In this document: one piece after another, positions 1-12,000 of the stretch
Layout: each line of letters opens with the position of its first letter
Position numbering within the stretch: position 1 is the first letter of the stretch
Assembly (NCBI RefSeq): GCF_032362555.1
Contig: NC_083508.1
Coordinates: forward strand, 11,685,001-11,749,000
Source: Amyelois transitella
Taxonomy: Eukaryota > Arthropoda > Insecta > Lepidoptera > Pyralidae
Reading direction: 5' to 3'
DNA: 64,000 bases
Position numbers and translations under genes: made by a program
The notes under the pieces: model-generated
What the model saw: only the letters and a program-made list of their open reading frames with translations
Told to the model about the DNA's origin: nothing
Database searches by the model: none

Positions 1-81
1 AATAATGTATTGAAGGCATGACAATAGCTGTATGTGAATGTTATCACCAAACAATACGACCTTCCCTACATACATTTAAGG

Positions 82-172
82 CATACATACATACATACAT
101 AAAATCACGCCTCTTTTCCGGAGGGGTAGGCAGAGACTACCTCTTTCCACTTGCCACGATCTCTGCATATAA
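82..172 (-). repeat. 3' end of LINE-like element with (TATG)n tail, reversed
   Basis: Reverse-oriented copy of the unit also seen at 5530-5697: on the minus strand it has CTCTGCCTACCCCTCCGG, then GCGTGATTTTATG and a (TATG)n tail (82-100 on plus). It lies in the lipocalin gene, downstream of exon 3. Confidence 0.7.
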
Positions 173-220
173 GGCATATTATACTATAAAGTAAAATAAT
201 AAATTTTATTCGCTACCTAC

Positions 221-3200
221 CTGAATGCGCGACGCTGACACTAGTACAGGACCAGATGATCGCGAATTTATCGTAATCTGTGAATAGGATATTATAGAGT
301 CCCGCGCCCGGCAGCAGCCGCCCGATTATGTACGGCATGCGATTATTGACCTTGTAGCGGAACAACGACGACCCGTTGTGGCTCGGAATGCCTAGTCCAT
401 ATGTTGTAGAAGGGCTGCCTAGCCTGAAAGTGTAACAAGGCCAAGATGAGAACCTTGGGGGACTCCAAAGAAATTGTAAAAGGCTAAGGGCAGGATCTTG
501 GGGAACACCAAAGAAAATATAAGGGACCAAGTATAAAACCTTGGGGGACACCAAGTTTAGGACTAAACAATTGCGTTTATTTTCCAGCTAAGAATCATAT
601 ACAGTGGTATAAATATGGCTTTTGGTACTTTCAGCATCATATTTGGCTTTAGCGCAGTCCGAGGGAATGATGTGTGCCTGACGCCCTGACAGCTTATACT
701 TTACAAGCATTCTCTAATGGATTTACACTGTGCATATAACGTAAATCACACGTCAAATATTACCTGAAGAAAACCAACTTCTGACAGATGTTATTGCTAA
801 ATTCTAAAAAAGAGACTTAATTGGATGATACAATAAAAACTAGCTTACCACCTGTTAACAGTGTTGATTGTGATTAAGAGATACCCCCTCTCGTCGATGG
901 CCAGGTTGAGCTCTGTGCAACTCGCAGAAAGCTCCATGATGTAGAACGAACGCTCCACTTCGAACCAGGTGCCCGCCATCTGGAATTGTTTTTTTTGAGG
1001 CTTCATAAGCAATTGATAACCAAGATTAAGCAACTAAATCAGGAATGTGAATGAGGACGTTATAAGGTTAAGACAAAACTTTTCTTGATCAAATTGGGGA
1101 CGTCCTGGCGAAAGGTCAGCTCCAGAGCTCCCTTTACTAACTAGCTGGATGAAGCGAAAGGCATATGCACAGATCTTGGCAATGGATCTTGAAAGAGACG
1201 TTATTTTATGTATGTTGCAATCTAAGGTTGCAAATGAGAGTAGGTAATTGATGATTCATTGCATGCTTTTGGGGTCTAAGCAGTTGGATTTGATTGAAAA
1301 TTGCCGCGTTCAAAATCTTTTGTATTCATATTTTGGGAATTCAGGTAACTGTTTGTTTTATATCGTTTTACAATAGCTGAAAATATAAAGTATCAAGTAA
1401 TTCTGAAACAACGTATTCAACCGCGGAGTTAATAATAGACTTGATTTTGCTTTCAAAACCAAGTTGTGTATTAGAATGAAATGGGCGTAGCTTCAGGAAT
1501 GTCATTGTTACGCAACTGTACCTACGGAAGGTAATGTAAACATTATAAATGGAAGGATGGAGAAGGTCGCATGACACATCGCATGAGTTGGCGATGCGGC
1601 TACGCAGTGTCTACGCGCGACTACGTAAGATGACCCCTGAACCGCTTGCTGGAGTATTGCTTGCTTACAGAGTGAATTTCAAGGTTAAACGACCATGCAA
1701 ACCCTGATGTTACTGGCGTTTACAGTTCTCCTCTCCTACCCACGCTCGGTGGAGAAGGTTTACACCGCTGGCAATTTTTTACAAGGCGCCACCGTACTAG
1801 CATAGGCGTATGGGCTATGTCACGGAAGAGAATAATTTTCATCCATTCAGCTTAGCATTCGTCATAGCTCTTTCTGAAATTCACCTACCCTTGCTTGTGG
1901 CGATTTCAGCGCTGGTCACGTTAACTTTTTTATAGTTGATGTGGATAGGTAATAAATCGTTCACCAGATTAAGAAGAAGGTTAGTACCTAATCTCAAAAA
2001 AACTCACGTTTTTTTTAATTTGAAAAGAAATCTCACTTTTGCTGGAGACTACTTGTCTGCAAAAAAATCATTTGCTTTTGTAGATATTGTATGGTTTACT
2101 TATAGTTTCGAGTACAATTGCATTTATTTCCGTACATCACCTAAATCTTTGTGACATATTGTTTGTTGATTACAAGCGTAATTATCGGCGGTATTGAAAT
2201 CTGCATCCTATTACTATTCATGAGGGAGTGTTTACCGGTACTGTTTCGACGTATAAAGACACTTGTTATGAAGCGCGAAGGCTTCGGCCAATCACTGAAA
2301 AAAACACGCGATTAATGACTAATTTGAAAGGTCTGAAATACAATTTCATTGTATCATTTGCTTGATATGTATGGTATACTCCGTTCTTTCTGCGAAGAAA
2401 ATGTAAAATACAACGTTGCCTGATAATTAGTATGGTCGTAAAACTAACTATGCTGCGGAGTCTTGCACAGTGGACTAAGTGGAAGGTTTAAGTCAAAAAG
2501 CGGATCCTAAACGCTGAAGCATAGTGGTGAATGGTATGACTGGGAACCGGTAAATATACGATGGTAACCATACGATGTTTTCTCTCACAATAAAAATTAT
2601 ATCTGCAATCTATACTAATATTATAAAGCTGAAGAGTTTGTTTATTTGTTTGTTTGAACGCGCTAATCTCAAGAACTACTGGTTCAAATTGAAAAATTCT
2701 TTTTGTGTTGAATAGACCATTTATCGAGGAAGGCTCTAGGCTATATAGGTAACAGCACACTGCAACTATTAGGAGCAAAGAAATAATGGAAAATGTTAAA
2801 AAAAGGGGGAAAATTATAAATCCTTGAGGGCTTCAATGATGCCCAAAATAACTATTCCACGCGGACGAAGCACAGCTTGTCTCATATATAATTTTTATGG
2901 TGAGAGAACACATCGTATGGATACTAGCATATCAGGCAACTTGATCTGAAGCCACTGTGTAGCTATGAAACAATATAGGTTAAGTTCTCCTGCTCAGAGT
3001 GTAAAAAACCGACTTAGGTACCTATTTGGTTCAGAACTCTGTTCATACAGTTGACATATCATTATTTTCTTTCCAGGGAGATGGTGACGCAACAGGGAAT
3101 AAAGCCGAGAGGATGATGACTGCGTCTAAATGGAAGTACCTACCTACCTTACCATGATACCTAACAAAGGAAGAAACAAGAGAGTTATGAATGTGGATGA

Positions 3201-4068
3201 TGCGAAGGACGTATGTCTGCATCGTAGGAAGTATGTCTCGATCATGACAAGTGGAAAGATGTAGTCTCTGCCTACCCCTCCGGGATAGAGGCGTGATTTT
3301 ATGTATGAATCGTAAAAAGAGACTGTCTTTTCAGTTTTTCTTGTTTTCTGAGATCGTGGTCATAGTTGCCTTCCAGGGAGATACACCGGCGATAAAACAA
3401 AACACCTTAGTGAATGTTCATGACATGAGGTGGAACATTTTCTTCAAATAACAGTATCAGCAGTATGATTTGTCTGACGTTGTTATTCTCAAGCAGTATT
3501 CTAGAGCCCAGCTTTTGAAAGACTTCAGGTAACAATTTATGTTCTCAAATCTCTGATATAAACCGGAAGCAATACATAACATCCCAATGTTACAGGTCTG
3601 CGACACTATAACCATTTACCATGAAGCTAACTACTTTTACGACTTACATACATACATATGGTCACGTCTATATCCCTTCCGGAGTAGACAGAGCCAACAG
3701 TCTTGAAAAGACTGAATGGCCACGTTCAGCTGTTTGGCTTAATGATATCTAGAATTGAGATTCAAATAGTGACAGGTTGCTAGCCCATCGCCTAAAAAAG
3801 AATCCCAAGTTTGTAAGCCTATCCCTTAGTCACCTTTTACGACACCCATGGGAAAGAGATGGAGTGGTCCTATTCTTCTTTGTATTGGTGCCGGGAACCA
3901 CACGGCTTTGTTGAAAAAATATAGAGTACTCACCCGGGCGATATCGAAATTCGGCAATTGCGGGTAGACGGGACATTTCCCGAATCCTGTATTGAGCACT
4001 GGCTTTACAATAGTAGTGAACAGTAGGCAACATAACACAAACGCCCCATTCACACGAAAGTCGCCCAT
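221..4068 (-). CDS. Apolipoprotein D-like lipocalin (partial, 3' end off the window)
   Basis: Secreted lipocalin that binds small hydrophobic ligands such as bilins or lipids (family knowledge). Exons on the minus strand: 4068-3934, 979-849 and 423-221, with more beyond position 1. Exon 1 encodes a hydrophobic signal peptide (about residues 8-25), then the ApoD-type mature start GKCPVYP and NFDIAR. Exon 2 carries the lipocalin GxW motif (AGTWFEVERSF) and a conserved Cys. Exon 3 carries the TDY motif region and WSC. Phases agree (0, then 2/1, then 1/2 at the last donor), giving 156 residues here of the usual 200 or so. I chose the ATG at 4068, directly before the signal peptide; an in-frame ATG at 4137 would add 23 residues that do not look like a signal sequence. 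Intron 1 is 2.95 kb and full of repeats; SINE-like copies in opposite orientation flank exon 1. Ligand and ortholog cannot be fixed from sequence alone. Confidence 0.88.
1075..1210 (+). repeat. Diverged LINE-like 3' fragment
   Basis: Shares the run from TTTCTTGATCAAA through GATCTTGGCAATGG with the copies at 38715-38965 and 5530-5697. It lacks the tail and is in lipocalin intron 1. Confidence 0.5.
2609..2880 (+). mobile_element. Non-autonomous Helitron-like element
   Basis: Starts TCTATACTAATATTATAAAG and ends near GCACAGCTTGT, matching the copies at 8909 and 21475. The TC start and the CTAGT-like end (decayed to CTTGT here) are as expected for Helitron termini. It sits in lipocalin intron 1 and has no coding capacity. 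Confidence 0.65.
3165..3310 (+). repeat. LINE-like 3' end fragment
   Basis: Another copy of the 3' unit: GAGTTATGAATGTGGATGA, then a short internal duplication (GTATGTCT occurs twice), then CTGCCTACCCCTCCGGGA and ATTTTATGTATG. In lipocalin intron 1. Confidence 0.65.
3645..3905 (-). repeat. SINE-like element, (TATG)n-tail family, near full length
   Basis: Minus-oriented: tail ACATACATACATATGG at 3645, then ACGTCTATATCCCTT, GGTTGCTAGCCCATCGCC, and the head GTGCCGGGAACCACACGG at 3903. It lies 28 bp inside intron 1 from the lipocalin exon 1 donor (3934). Confidence 0.85.
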
Positions 4069-4280
4069 CGCCCTCGCACCGCGGCACTGCTGATTGTATG
4101 GTGTGTGTGTGAGCCGCGATGTTTTGTAAACATGCACATTATTTGATCAACACGGAGTTGCGCCGGCGGCCGGTCGCACTCGCACTAACACGAAACATTG
4201 CGATGCTATCGATTATTCATAAACTAGTTAGGCTGGACGCATACTATGCGGAGCGACTAATTGAAAATCCTCATCCACAT

Positions 4281-4548
4281 CCGTGTGGTTCCCGGCACCA
4301 ATACAAAAAAAGAATAGGACCACTCCATCTCTTTCGCATGGATGTCGTAAAAGGCGACCAAGGGATAGGCTTACAAACTTGGGATTCTTTTTTAGGCGTG
4401 GGCTAGCAACCTGTCACTATTTGAATCTCAATTCTATCATTAAGCCAAACAGCTGGACGTGGCCATTCAGCCTTTTCAAGACTGTTGGCTCTGTCTACCC
4501 CGCAAGGGATATAGACGTGACCATTTGTATGTATGTATGTATATACTG
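4281..4548 (+). repeat. SINE-like element, (TATG)n-tail family, near full length
   Basis: Plus-oriented: head CCGTGTGGTTCCCGGCAC, middle GGGCTAGCAACCTGTCAC, tail GGGATATAGACGTGACC then TGTATGTATGTATATA. It lies 213 bp upstream of the lipocalin start and faces the copy at 3645-3905. Confidence 0.88.
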
Positions 4549-5818
4549 ATTGAAAAGAATAGTCAATGTCTCTTTTACTTTGTGCAGTTCCATAGTGAAC
4601 CTGATTGTTGATGGTAGTGAGCCTCTGAGGGTTCTAGTTTTCAATGGAATTACATAATAGTTGATGTGCGAAATTAACCAATCACAACACATCATTATTA
4701 GCGAACGTAACCTGATTGATTTCATGCAGGTATTAAAGGTCTGTGCTTACTGTACTGCGCACTGACAACTGTAGGACTTAAATAGTGCTTAAATTGAGAT
4801 AGATCCTGATTCAAACTAGAATTTATCGCCTCAAACAATATCTTATTGTTCACTATCTGTTTCTGCCGCTTTCACTTGTTGTTTTAGCCGCGACTTCGTC
4901 CGCGCACATTTCGAGTTGAATCTTAATCATACAGTCAGATACAGATAGACAAAAATACATCTATCCATTTCAGTCAAAATACTAATTGTGCAGACAAAAT
5001 ATTTTTACCGTTTTATTATATGTTTAGATTATTTCAACAAAAAGGATTAACAATTGCGAACTCACGTGTACCCATGTGTAGCGAGCCTTACCCCTCACCT
5101 ATGGAGCTCGGAGTAGGTACCAATCTACATAAACGCGCTTAAAATTAACCGCGGCGTAAGTGACAGTGCATAAGTCATAACAATTCTTTTGTAGCGATCG
5201 CGAGGTCACCACGAGTTGAGACAGAACAATTAAATATTTATCGACGCATGGAAATTAGGATAGTTGCCATACTAAATAGACCGTAAAACAATTTTATTGT
5301 TCCATATTATTCTTATAACAATCATGTTGTACATGCTTAAATTTTCTAAATTTTACATTGAATATACCTATAATAAATCAACACAAACAAAACTTGGAAA
5401 TACCATTAACAAAATGTATTGTGCGCTTAACTAAAGTTTCAAACCATTATATACAAATTAACAGTGTGTCATTTATATTCTAAGAATAAAGATATTCAAA
5501 AACTTAAAAAAATATATATGAATCACTTGGTAAAGGGTCAGGTCAAAAGTACCCGAAACCGCCGAGCTTGTATGAAGAGAGTTATGAATGTGGACGAAGC
5601 GAAAGAAGTATGCAGAGATCGTGGCAAGTGGAAAGAGGTAGTCTCTGCCTACCCCTCCGGGAAAGAGGCGTGATTTTATGTATGTATGTATGTATGAATC
5701 ACTTTATACTAGAAGTCACTTCACTTAGGGCTCACTTACAAAGGCATCAAGGCAATTAAAATAGCAACTCAAAGAAAATAACGTTCTACATTTGAGAAAT
5801 CTAAAGGTAACATAATGT
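4549..5818. other. Intergenic spacer, lipocalin 5' side to CIAO3 3' side
   Basis: AT-rich and without a credible gene. It holds a stub resembling the end of a Helitron or RTE-like repeat (GCCGCGACTTCGTCCGCGC at about 4888) and the LINE-like 3' end at 5530-5697. Confidence 0.6.
5530..5697 (+). repeat. LINE-like 3' end with coding remnant and (TATG)n tail
   Basis: The open frame at 5464-5673 ends in VCRDRGKWKEVVSAYPSGKEA-like residues. This is the typical look of the C-terminus of a lepidopteran endonuclease/reverse transcriptase ORF, although no catalytic domain is present here. The stop is followed by TTTTATGTATGTATGTATG. The shape CTACCCC...GGGA...CGTGA then (TATG)n matches the tail of the SINE-like family, so this may be its mobilising partner. 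Confidence 0.6.
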
Positions 5819-5936
5819 AGATGGCGCCACCAATCACCACGTGATATTCAGCGCTATATTGGTTCCATATATAACAAGGCTTTGTCCAAGTCTCCTCCGT
5901 CCAGCAATTAGGTGTAGAGCTTTCTTGCTAGCCTGT
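5819..5936 (-). pseudogene. Decayed duplicate of the CIAO3 terminal exon end
   Basis: Matches 6058-6203 (the 3' part of CIAO3 exon 8): both begin AGATGGCGCCACCAATCACC and both continue with ATATTCAGCGCTATAT. The copy has lost about 30 bp and carries many substitutions. It lies 136 bp beyond the CIAO3 stop, so it is probably inside the 3' UTR. Confidence 0.75.
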
Positions 5937-6071
5937 TTTTAATATTATTTAATCAAAAGAGCCAAGTTAAAAAACCATGCTGTTATAATAAAGGAGGCGC
6001 TGAAATCATCAATGACGCTTTACCTAATTTCATTTGATAACTTATCGTTACAAGGCAGATGGCGCCACCAA

Positions 6072-9000
6072 TCACCACTTTATATTCAGCGCTATATCTG
6101 TCTTCTCCACCGCGTGGTATCCTGTATGTAACATAGCTTTAGCCTTGTCCGAGTCTCGTCCGTCCAGCCAGTCGGTGTACAGCTTGCTAGCTAGTTTGTT
6201 GTCGCCCGGGTTTGCCCGGGGTAGCTGCGAGTAGAGGTTTTCAAGCTGGGAAACCAATTCGCGGCCGCTCTCGCCTGAAATTGGTCGCGCTTGGGCGCCG
6301 CCGTTGAGACAACCTGCAAAAAGGGAAAGAGAGGGAAATATTAGAGGGGTTAGCTATCTCTCTCTGACTCTGATCAAGGCGTATTAACGGTTTATCAGTC
6401 ATAGGCTGTATAACATAGGAATATATATTGTGAATTCTATTTTACATTTAGTTTCGACCAGTTAAAACTTTCTGTAACAATTTTCAGTTTCAGGATAACT
6501 CATTTCTATATTCGGTGAGTATTGTTTATTCAAATAATATCTCAGGATCAGTCACTTTTAATTTTGCCACAAAAAAATAAAACTATAATTAATAGCGGGG
6601 CACACCCATGGAAAATTCCAGAAATATAAGGGCGTGTATAACTGAAGATCTATTCTTTTCTTTATTTCAAAATTTTATCAAAAACATTTTGTGAGTTAAT
6701 ACCCTACGCAACCAAAATATTGTCCTTATAGTATTAGAATCTCAATTTCACCATTAAGCCATACGGCTTAACGTGGTCTTTCAGTTTTATTAAAATAGCT
6801 TTGCAATGAATATAGACATAATTATATCATACATACATACTCGTACATATGGTCACGTCTATATCCCTTGCGGGGTAGTCAGAGCCAACAGTCTCGAATA
6901 GACTGAATGGCCACGTTCAGCTATTTGGCTTAATGATAGAATTGAGATTCAAATAGTGACAGGTTGCTAGCCCATCGCCTAAAAAAGAATACCAAGTTTT
7001 ATATCATGTCTATATATATATATATATATTATGTGTGTCTGTGTTACCTGATGGACACGCCATGACCTCGACGTAGTGGTACGGCGATTTCCCCCGCTTC
7101 AGTTTCTGTACCAAGTTCTGTATGTTCCGGAAACCGTTGGCGATTGCGAACCTCAGCACTTCCTTGCCGTCCTTCTCCAGGGTCACCTCGCGGAAGTCGG
7201 GATTTCTGATGAATAAAGAATAATATATGTTTTGAAGGGATTATTCTACATATTTAGAAAGTATCAATAACTCTATGCCTTGTGGTTCCCGGCACCAATA
7301 CAAAAAAAAAATAAGACCACTCCATCTCTTTCCCATGGATGTCGTAAAAGGCGACTAAAGGATAGGCTTATAAATTTGGGCTTCTTCATTTAGGCGATTG
7401 GCTAGCAACCTGTCAATATTTGAATCTCAATTCTATCAGCTGAACGTGGCCTATCAGTCTTTCAAGACTGCGGGCTCTGTTAAGCCCCCAAATTATGAAT
7501 GAATGAATCAAAAACACAAGTCCTAATATCCAATCATTCTACAAACATGCATATAAAAAATCACGCTTCTTTCCGAAAGAACGAACGAATGAATAATTTA
7601 TTTGAACAGTTAACGTACACAAGCACATCCTACGTTAGTTTATTGTTTTTACCCACATCTTCACCCGGGCGAATTTGCGCTACCTACAAAATCTATAGTT
7701 CCCGTGGACAGAGATACATAGGACATAATTATACCTATACACATGCAATTGGGATCCTTTTTTTTTTAGGCGATGGGCTTGCAACCTGTCACTAATTGGA
7801 TCTCAATTCCATCATTAAGCCGAGCAGCTGAATGTGGCCATTCAGTCTTTTCGGGACTATTGGCTCTGTCTACCCCGTAAGGGATATAGACGTGACTATA
7901 TGTATATGTATGTATTATAGGTAACATTCATTGGGATTATGTATCCTAATATAATGTTATGAGTAATGTTACGACAGGACCGGCCGCAGGTCAGGCGGCA
8001 GCCACTATTTCGTGAAGCAATAGGCTATTGTGTTTCAAGAACACAGATCAGTCTAGGTTGACGAACAACCTTGAAGCCGTTTAAATTGTTATCAAGGTTA
8101 TTTTGGGACTTCAGTGTGAAACGGTAGCGACAGAAAATCAGTCAACATTGAGTGTGACATAGTGCCGGGAACCACACGGCACTTTTAATTCACAATATAT
8201 TTTTGCATATATTTTTGTTTTACACCCAAATGCCACACTCAATGCTGAACGTAGCCATTCAGTCTTTTCAAGACTGTTGGTTCTGTCTACCCCGCAAGGG
8301 ATATGGACGTGATTATATGTATGTATGTTGAGATTCTGTTAGATACAATTCTGCTAAAGGAATTTGAGTTAAATTTGGACAAAAATAAAACAATAACTGA
8401 TAACTGATACTTTTATATACGTGTATGTGTAGGTGACTGCCTGTAGCCAAACGGATTAAATATAAATAAATATAAATATGTACGGGACAAATTATCATTC
8501 TTCATCTATCATTAAGCCAAGCATCTGAACGTGGCCTTTCAGTCTTTTGATGACTGTTGGCCCTATCTACCCCGCAAGGGTATATACCCGCCTATACATG
8601 ATTATATGTCATGTTATTTAACAATACAAATGTGTCCCACGTTCCAGAACACAAAAATAACAACCTACCTCAAGTTCTTGTAAACGAGTTGCGCGTGCGC
8701 CTCCCCGAACAGCTGTTCCGCCGCGGCCCGGAACACGTGGTCCGCGAACCCCCCGGAGCCCGAGCCGCGGCCGTGAACGCCGGCGCGCGCGCCGCCCCAC
8801 GGCCAGTCCAGGGCGGCGGCCGGCGCGGCACCCAGGGCCACACCGCTGTTTGATAGCATTTGTTCCAGCTCAACTGTGGAAAAAGGGGATTTGGTTTAAA
8901 AGCTTCAATATATACTAATATTACAAAGCTGAAGAGTTTGTTTGTTTGTTTGAACGCGCTAATCTCAGGAACTACTGGTTCGAATTGAAAAATTATTTTT

Positions 9001-12000
9001 GCGTTGATTATACCATTTATCGAGGATGGCTTTAGGTTATATAACACGCTACAACTATAAGGAGCGAAGAAATAATGGAAAATGTGAATTCCACCTGCGA
9101 CTGTCATGAGAGGCACAGTTCACCAAGCAAGCCATGAAGACACTACACCAACTCACTTGCGGTTATAACGCAGTCCACATCGTGACAGCCCAGTATGTCG
9201 CTGTAGAAGTCCTCCCTGGAAGCCTCCAGCTTCTTGTCGTAGCACGGCATGAAGGTCACGTGGTACACCTCGCCGGGTTCCACCTGAGACTGTTTGGAGA
9301 GCCACTGCTTAACCAGAGAACCCATTATTTGCTGGGCCGACTTCGTGCTCGATATGTAGGGCAGGATGAAGTTGCCGTGAGTTTTTTCGGCGTAACACAC
9401 CCAACCTGGTAACAAGAGATAGATTTATTTTCAAAATTGGATACAAGGTATCACTTATTGACGTCACATCACTTAAATCTAATTATATAGAGTACCAAAG
9501 CGTTCCAAAGCGCATGTGTAGAAGAAGCGGCGGAACAAACTACACTGCAGCATTTTCACCGGACGTCAATTAACAAATATAGATCTCTTAAATATAAATC
9601 GTGGACGAATGCAAATTATCTACATAAAAAATGTGAATGAGAATAAAAATACATATAAGTATATATAAATAGATATAATGGAACTGTTACATATGTATAT
9701 GATACACTTGAATTGTAACATATTAATAAAAAAAGGAGGTTCAATTATACTTAAAAAAATAATGATATACTGGTTCGGATCCCTTCGACGCCCACGCACC
9801 AATGACTCCTTACTGAGTTAAAAACATAAAACAGAACAATATCGTGAGGTAACCTGTAATTCAGGCAACTGAATGTGTATGATCCAATGTGAGATAAGGT
9901 TTCTGTGTTAGGTGGCGGAAGTCAGACGTGTCTGACCTGACTTACCCACACCAGGATCTTGGTCACCAACTGGCCCTGAAGATAGAAGATGAACCCGAGA
10001 CTCACACCAAGAGCATGATGAAAGAAATAGTAAAAACATAATCAAACCTGGACAGGAGCTGGCCAGCATCGGAAGATGTTTCCCGTCGGGATTGCTCTGG
10101 TGCTCCTGGTACCGCTGGAGGAACTCCTGCTGAGCTTCCAGCAGCGAGAGATCTTCAGCTATTGTCATGTCCAGCACCAGGTCCGCGCCGAGACTTTTGA
10201 AGTATCCTTTAATATAATAGTCATATTCATTCATATATTCATGTATATATCCCTTGCAGGATAGACAGAGCCTGCAGTCTTGAAACACTGACGGGCTATG
10301 TTCAGCTGTTTGCCTTAATAATAGAATTGAGATTATTGTATAGAGAGAAGAGGGGAGTGAGAGAACACTGTCGTTGCCGTCGTGACGCATCTACTATTCA
10401 TTTATATTGTAGTACATGTATGTTTATTTATTTAATATTTGTTATTTTATGATAATATGTTTTCAGTTTATTTATATCAGTAAGCTTATATCTTATTAAT
10501 TATGTATACAAGCCAATACTTTTCTTTACATTTTCCTGTCATAGGCCTACTGGAAGAAATTTCTCTAGAAATAAGTAGTGCCCTTGTACTGAATTTCTCT
10601 TTAGTTTAAGTTCTATTCTTATTTTTTTTCTGTTGATGTACGAGGGTGGTTTGAAAAATTCTCGGCCCGTCTAAGAAAACAACGATAAATAAACAAAAAA
10701 ATATTTTTATTTTTCTACATAATCCCCTCTTGTCTCAATACACTTATTTAATCTATATTCTAGGGCTTCTATGCCACTCTTATAGGCCGATTCTTCCAAC
10801 TCGTCGAAAAAACGTTCCGCCTTAGCTATGACCTCTTCATTTGTGGAAAATTTCTTTCCAGCCAGGTGTTTTTTCAAATTAGGGAACAGATAATAGTCCG
10901 ATGGTGCTAAATCCGGTGAATAATGGTGATGGTTTAATACTACAAAACGCAGTTCATGGAGTTTAGCCATTGCAACAACTGACTTGTGCACTGGTGCATT
11001 ATCCTGATGAAAAAGGATTTTTTTTTCGCCAATCCCGGGCGTTTTTCACGGATTTTTTCTGCTAATTTATCCAACAGGTTAGCATAGTATGGGCCTGTAT
11101 TAGTTTGTCCTTTCGGAAGGTAGTCAATAAAAATTATTCCCTTGTAATCCCAAAACACGGATGCCATCACTTTTCCTGCAGACTTTATCGCCTTGGCCTT
11201 CTTTGGAGGCGGAGAACCTCTATGTTTCCACTGTTTTGATTGTTCTTTTGTTTCAGGAATATAATGATGTATCCAAATTTCATCGGTGGTAACAAATCTT
11301 CTCAAAAAATCGGCGGTATTTGACCTAAACAAGGCCAGAATCTCACTTGAAATTTCAACTCTGTTGAGCTTTTGTTCGGCGGTCAGGAAACGCGGCACCC
11401 ATCTTGCCGAAACCTTTTTCATTCCAAGTTCATTGGTTAAAATATTAAATACCCGCTCGGTTGAGATCCCTATAGTGTCACTTATCTCTCGCACTTTTAA
11501 TCTGCGGTCGTCTAAAACCATTTTATGGATTTTATCGATCATTTCTGGCGTGGTGGACGTTGAAGGCCTTCCGCTCCTAGGGTCATCTTCGACGCTTTCT
11601 CTGCCTTGTTTAAATAAAGCTACCCACTTTTTTATCGTCGAATACGAAGGCGCAGATTCACCTAAAGTGTTATCCATGTCTTCCTTAATTTGGCTAGGTG
11701 TCATATTTTTTTGACGAAATATTTAATCACGGCTCTTACTTCGGTTTTTTCCATTTTTCCGGTAGAGAGTCAGATTAGCTCAAACAAAAAATCGTAAAAA
11801 AATAATCACACAACCTATCACAATGAAATTTAACACACTTGTAAATAAAGAATCAATCTATCGAATGAGTATATTCTTATTTTTATTCTACTCTCAAATC
11901 TAGGTTAGGCCGAGAACTTTTCAAACCACCCTCGTACATAAACGTATAAATAAATAATATCAAACAAAATGTATGTATGTAAAATGAGCAGACACATTCT

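Noticed and set aside
1695-1805. Short plus-strand ORF beginning like a signal peptide
   Set aside because: 36 codons, no splice donor at its end and no homology recognised; antisense in the lipocalin intron.
3830-4087. Second frame overlapping lipocalin exon 1
   Set aside because: Shadow frame; the signal peptide, CPVYP motif and splice phase all lie in the other frame.
8611-8853. Arg/Pro-rich plus-strand ORF
   Set aside because: Antisense of GC-rich CIAO3 exon 6.
11286-11714. 142-aa plus-strand ORF
   Set aside because: Antisense of the mariner transposase.
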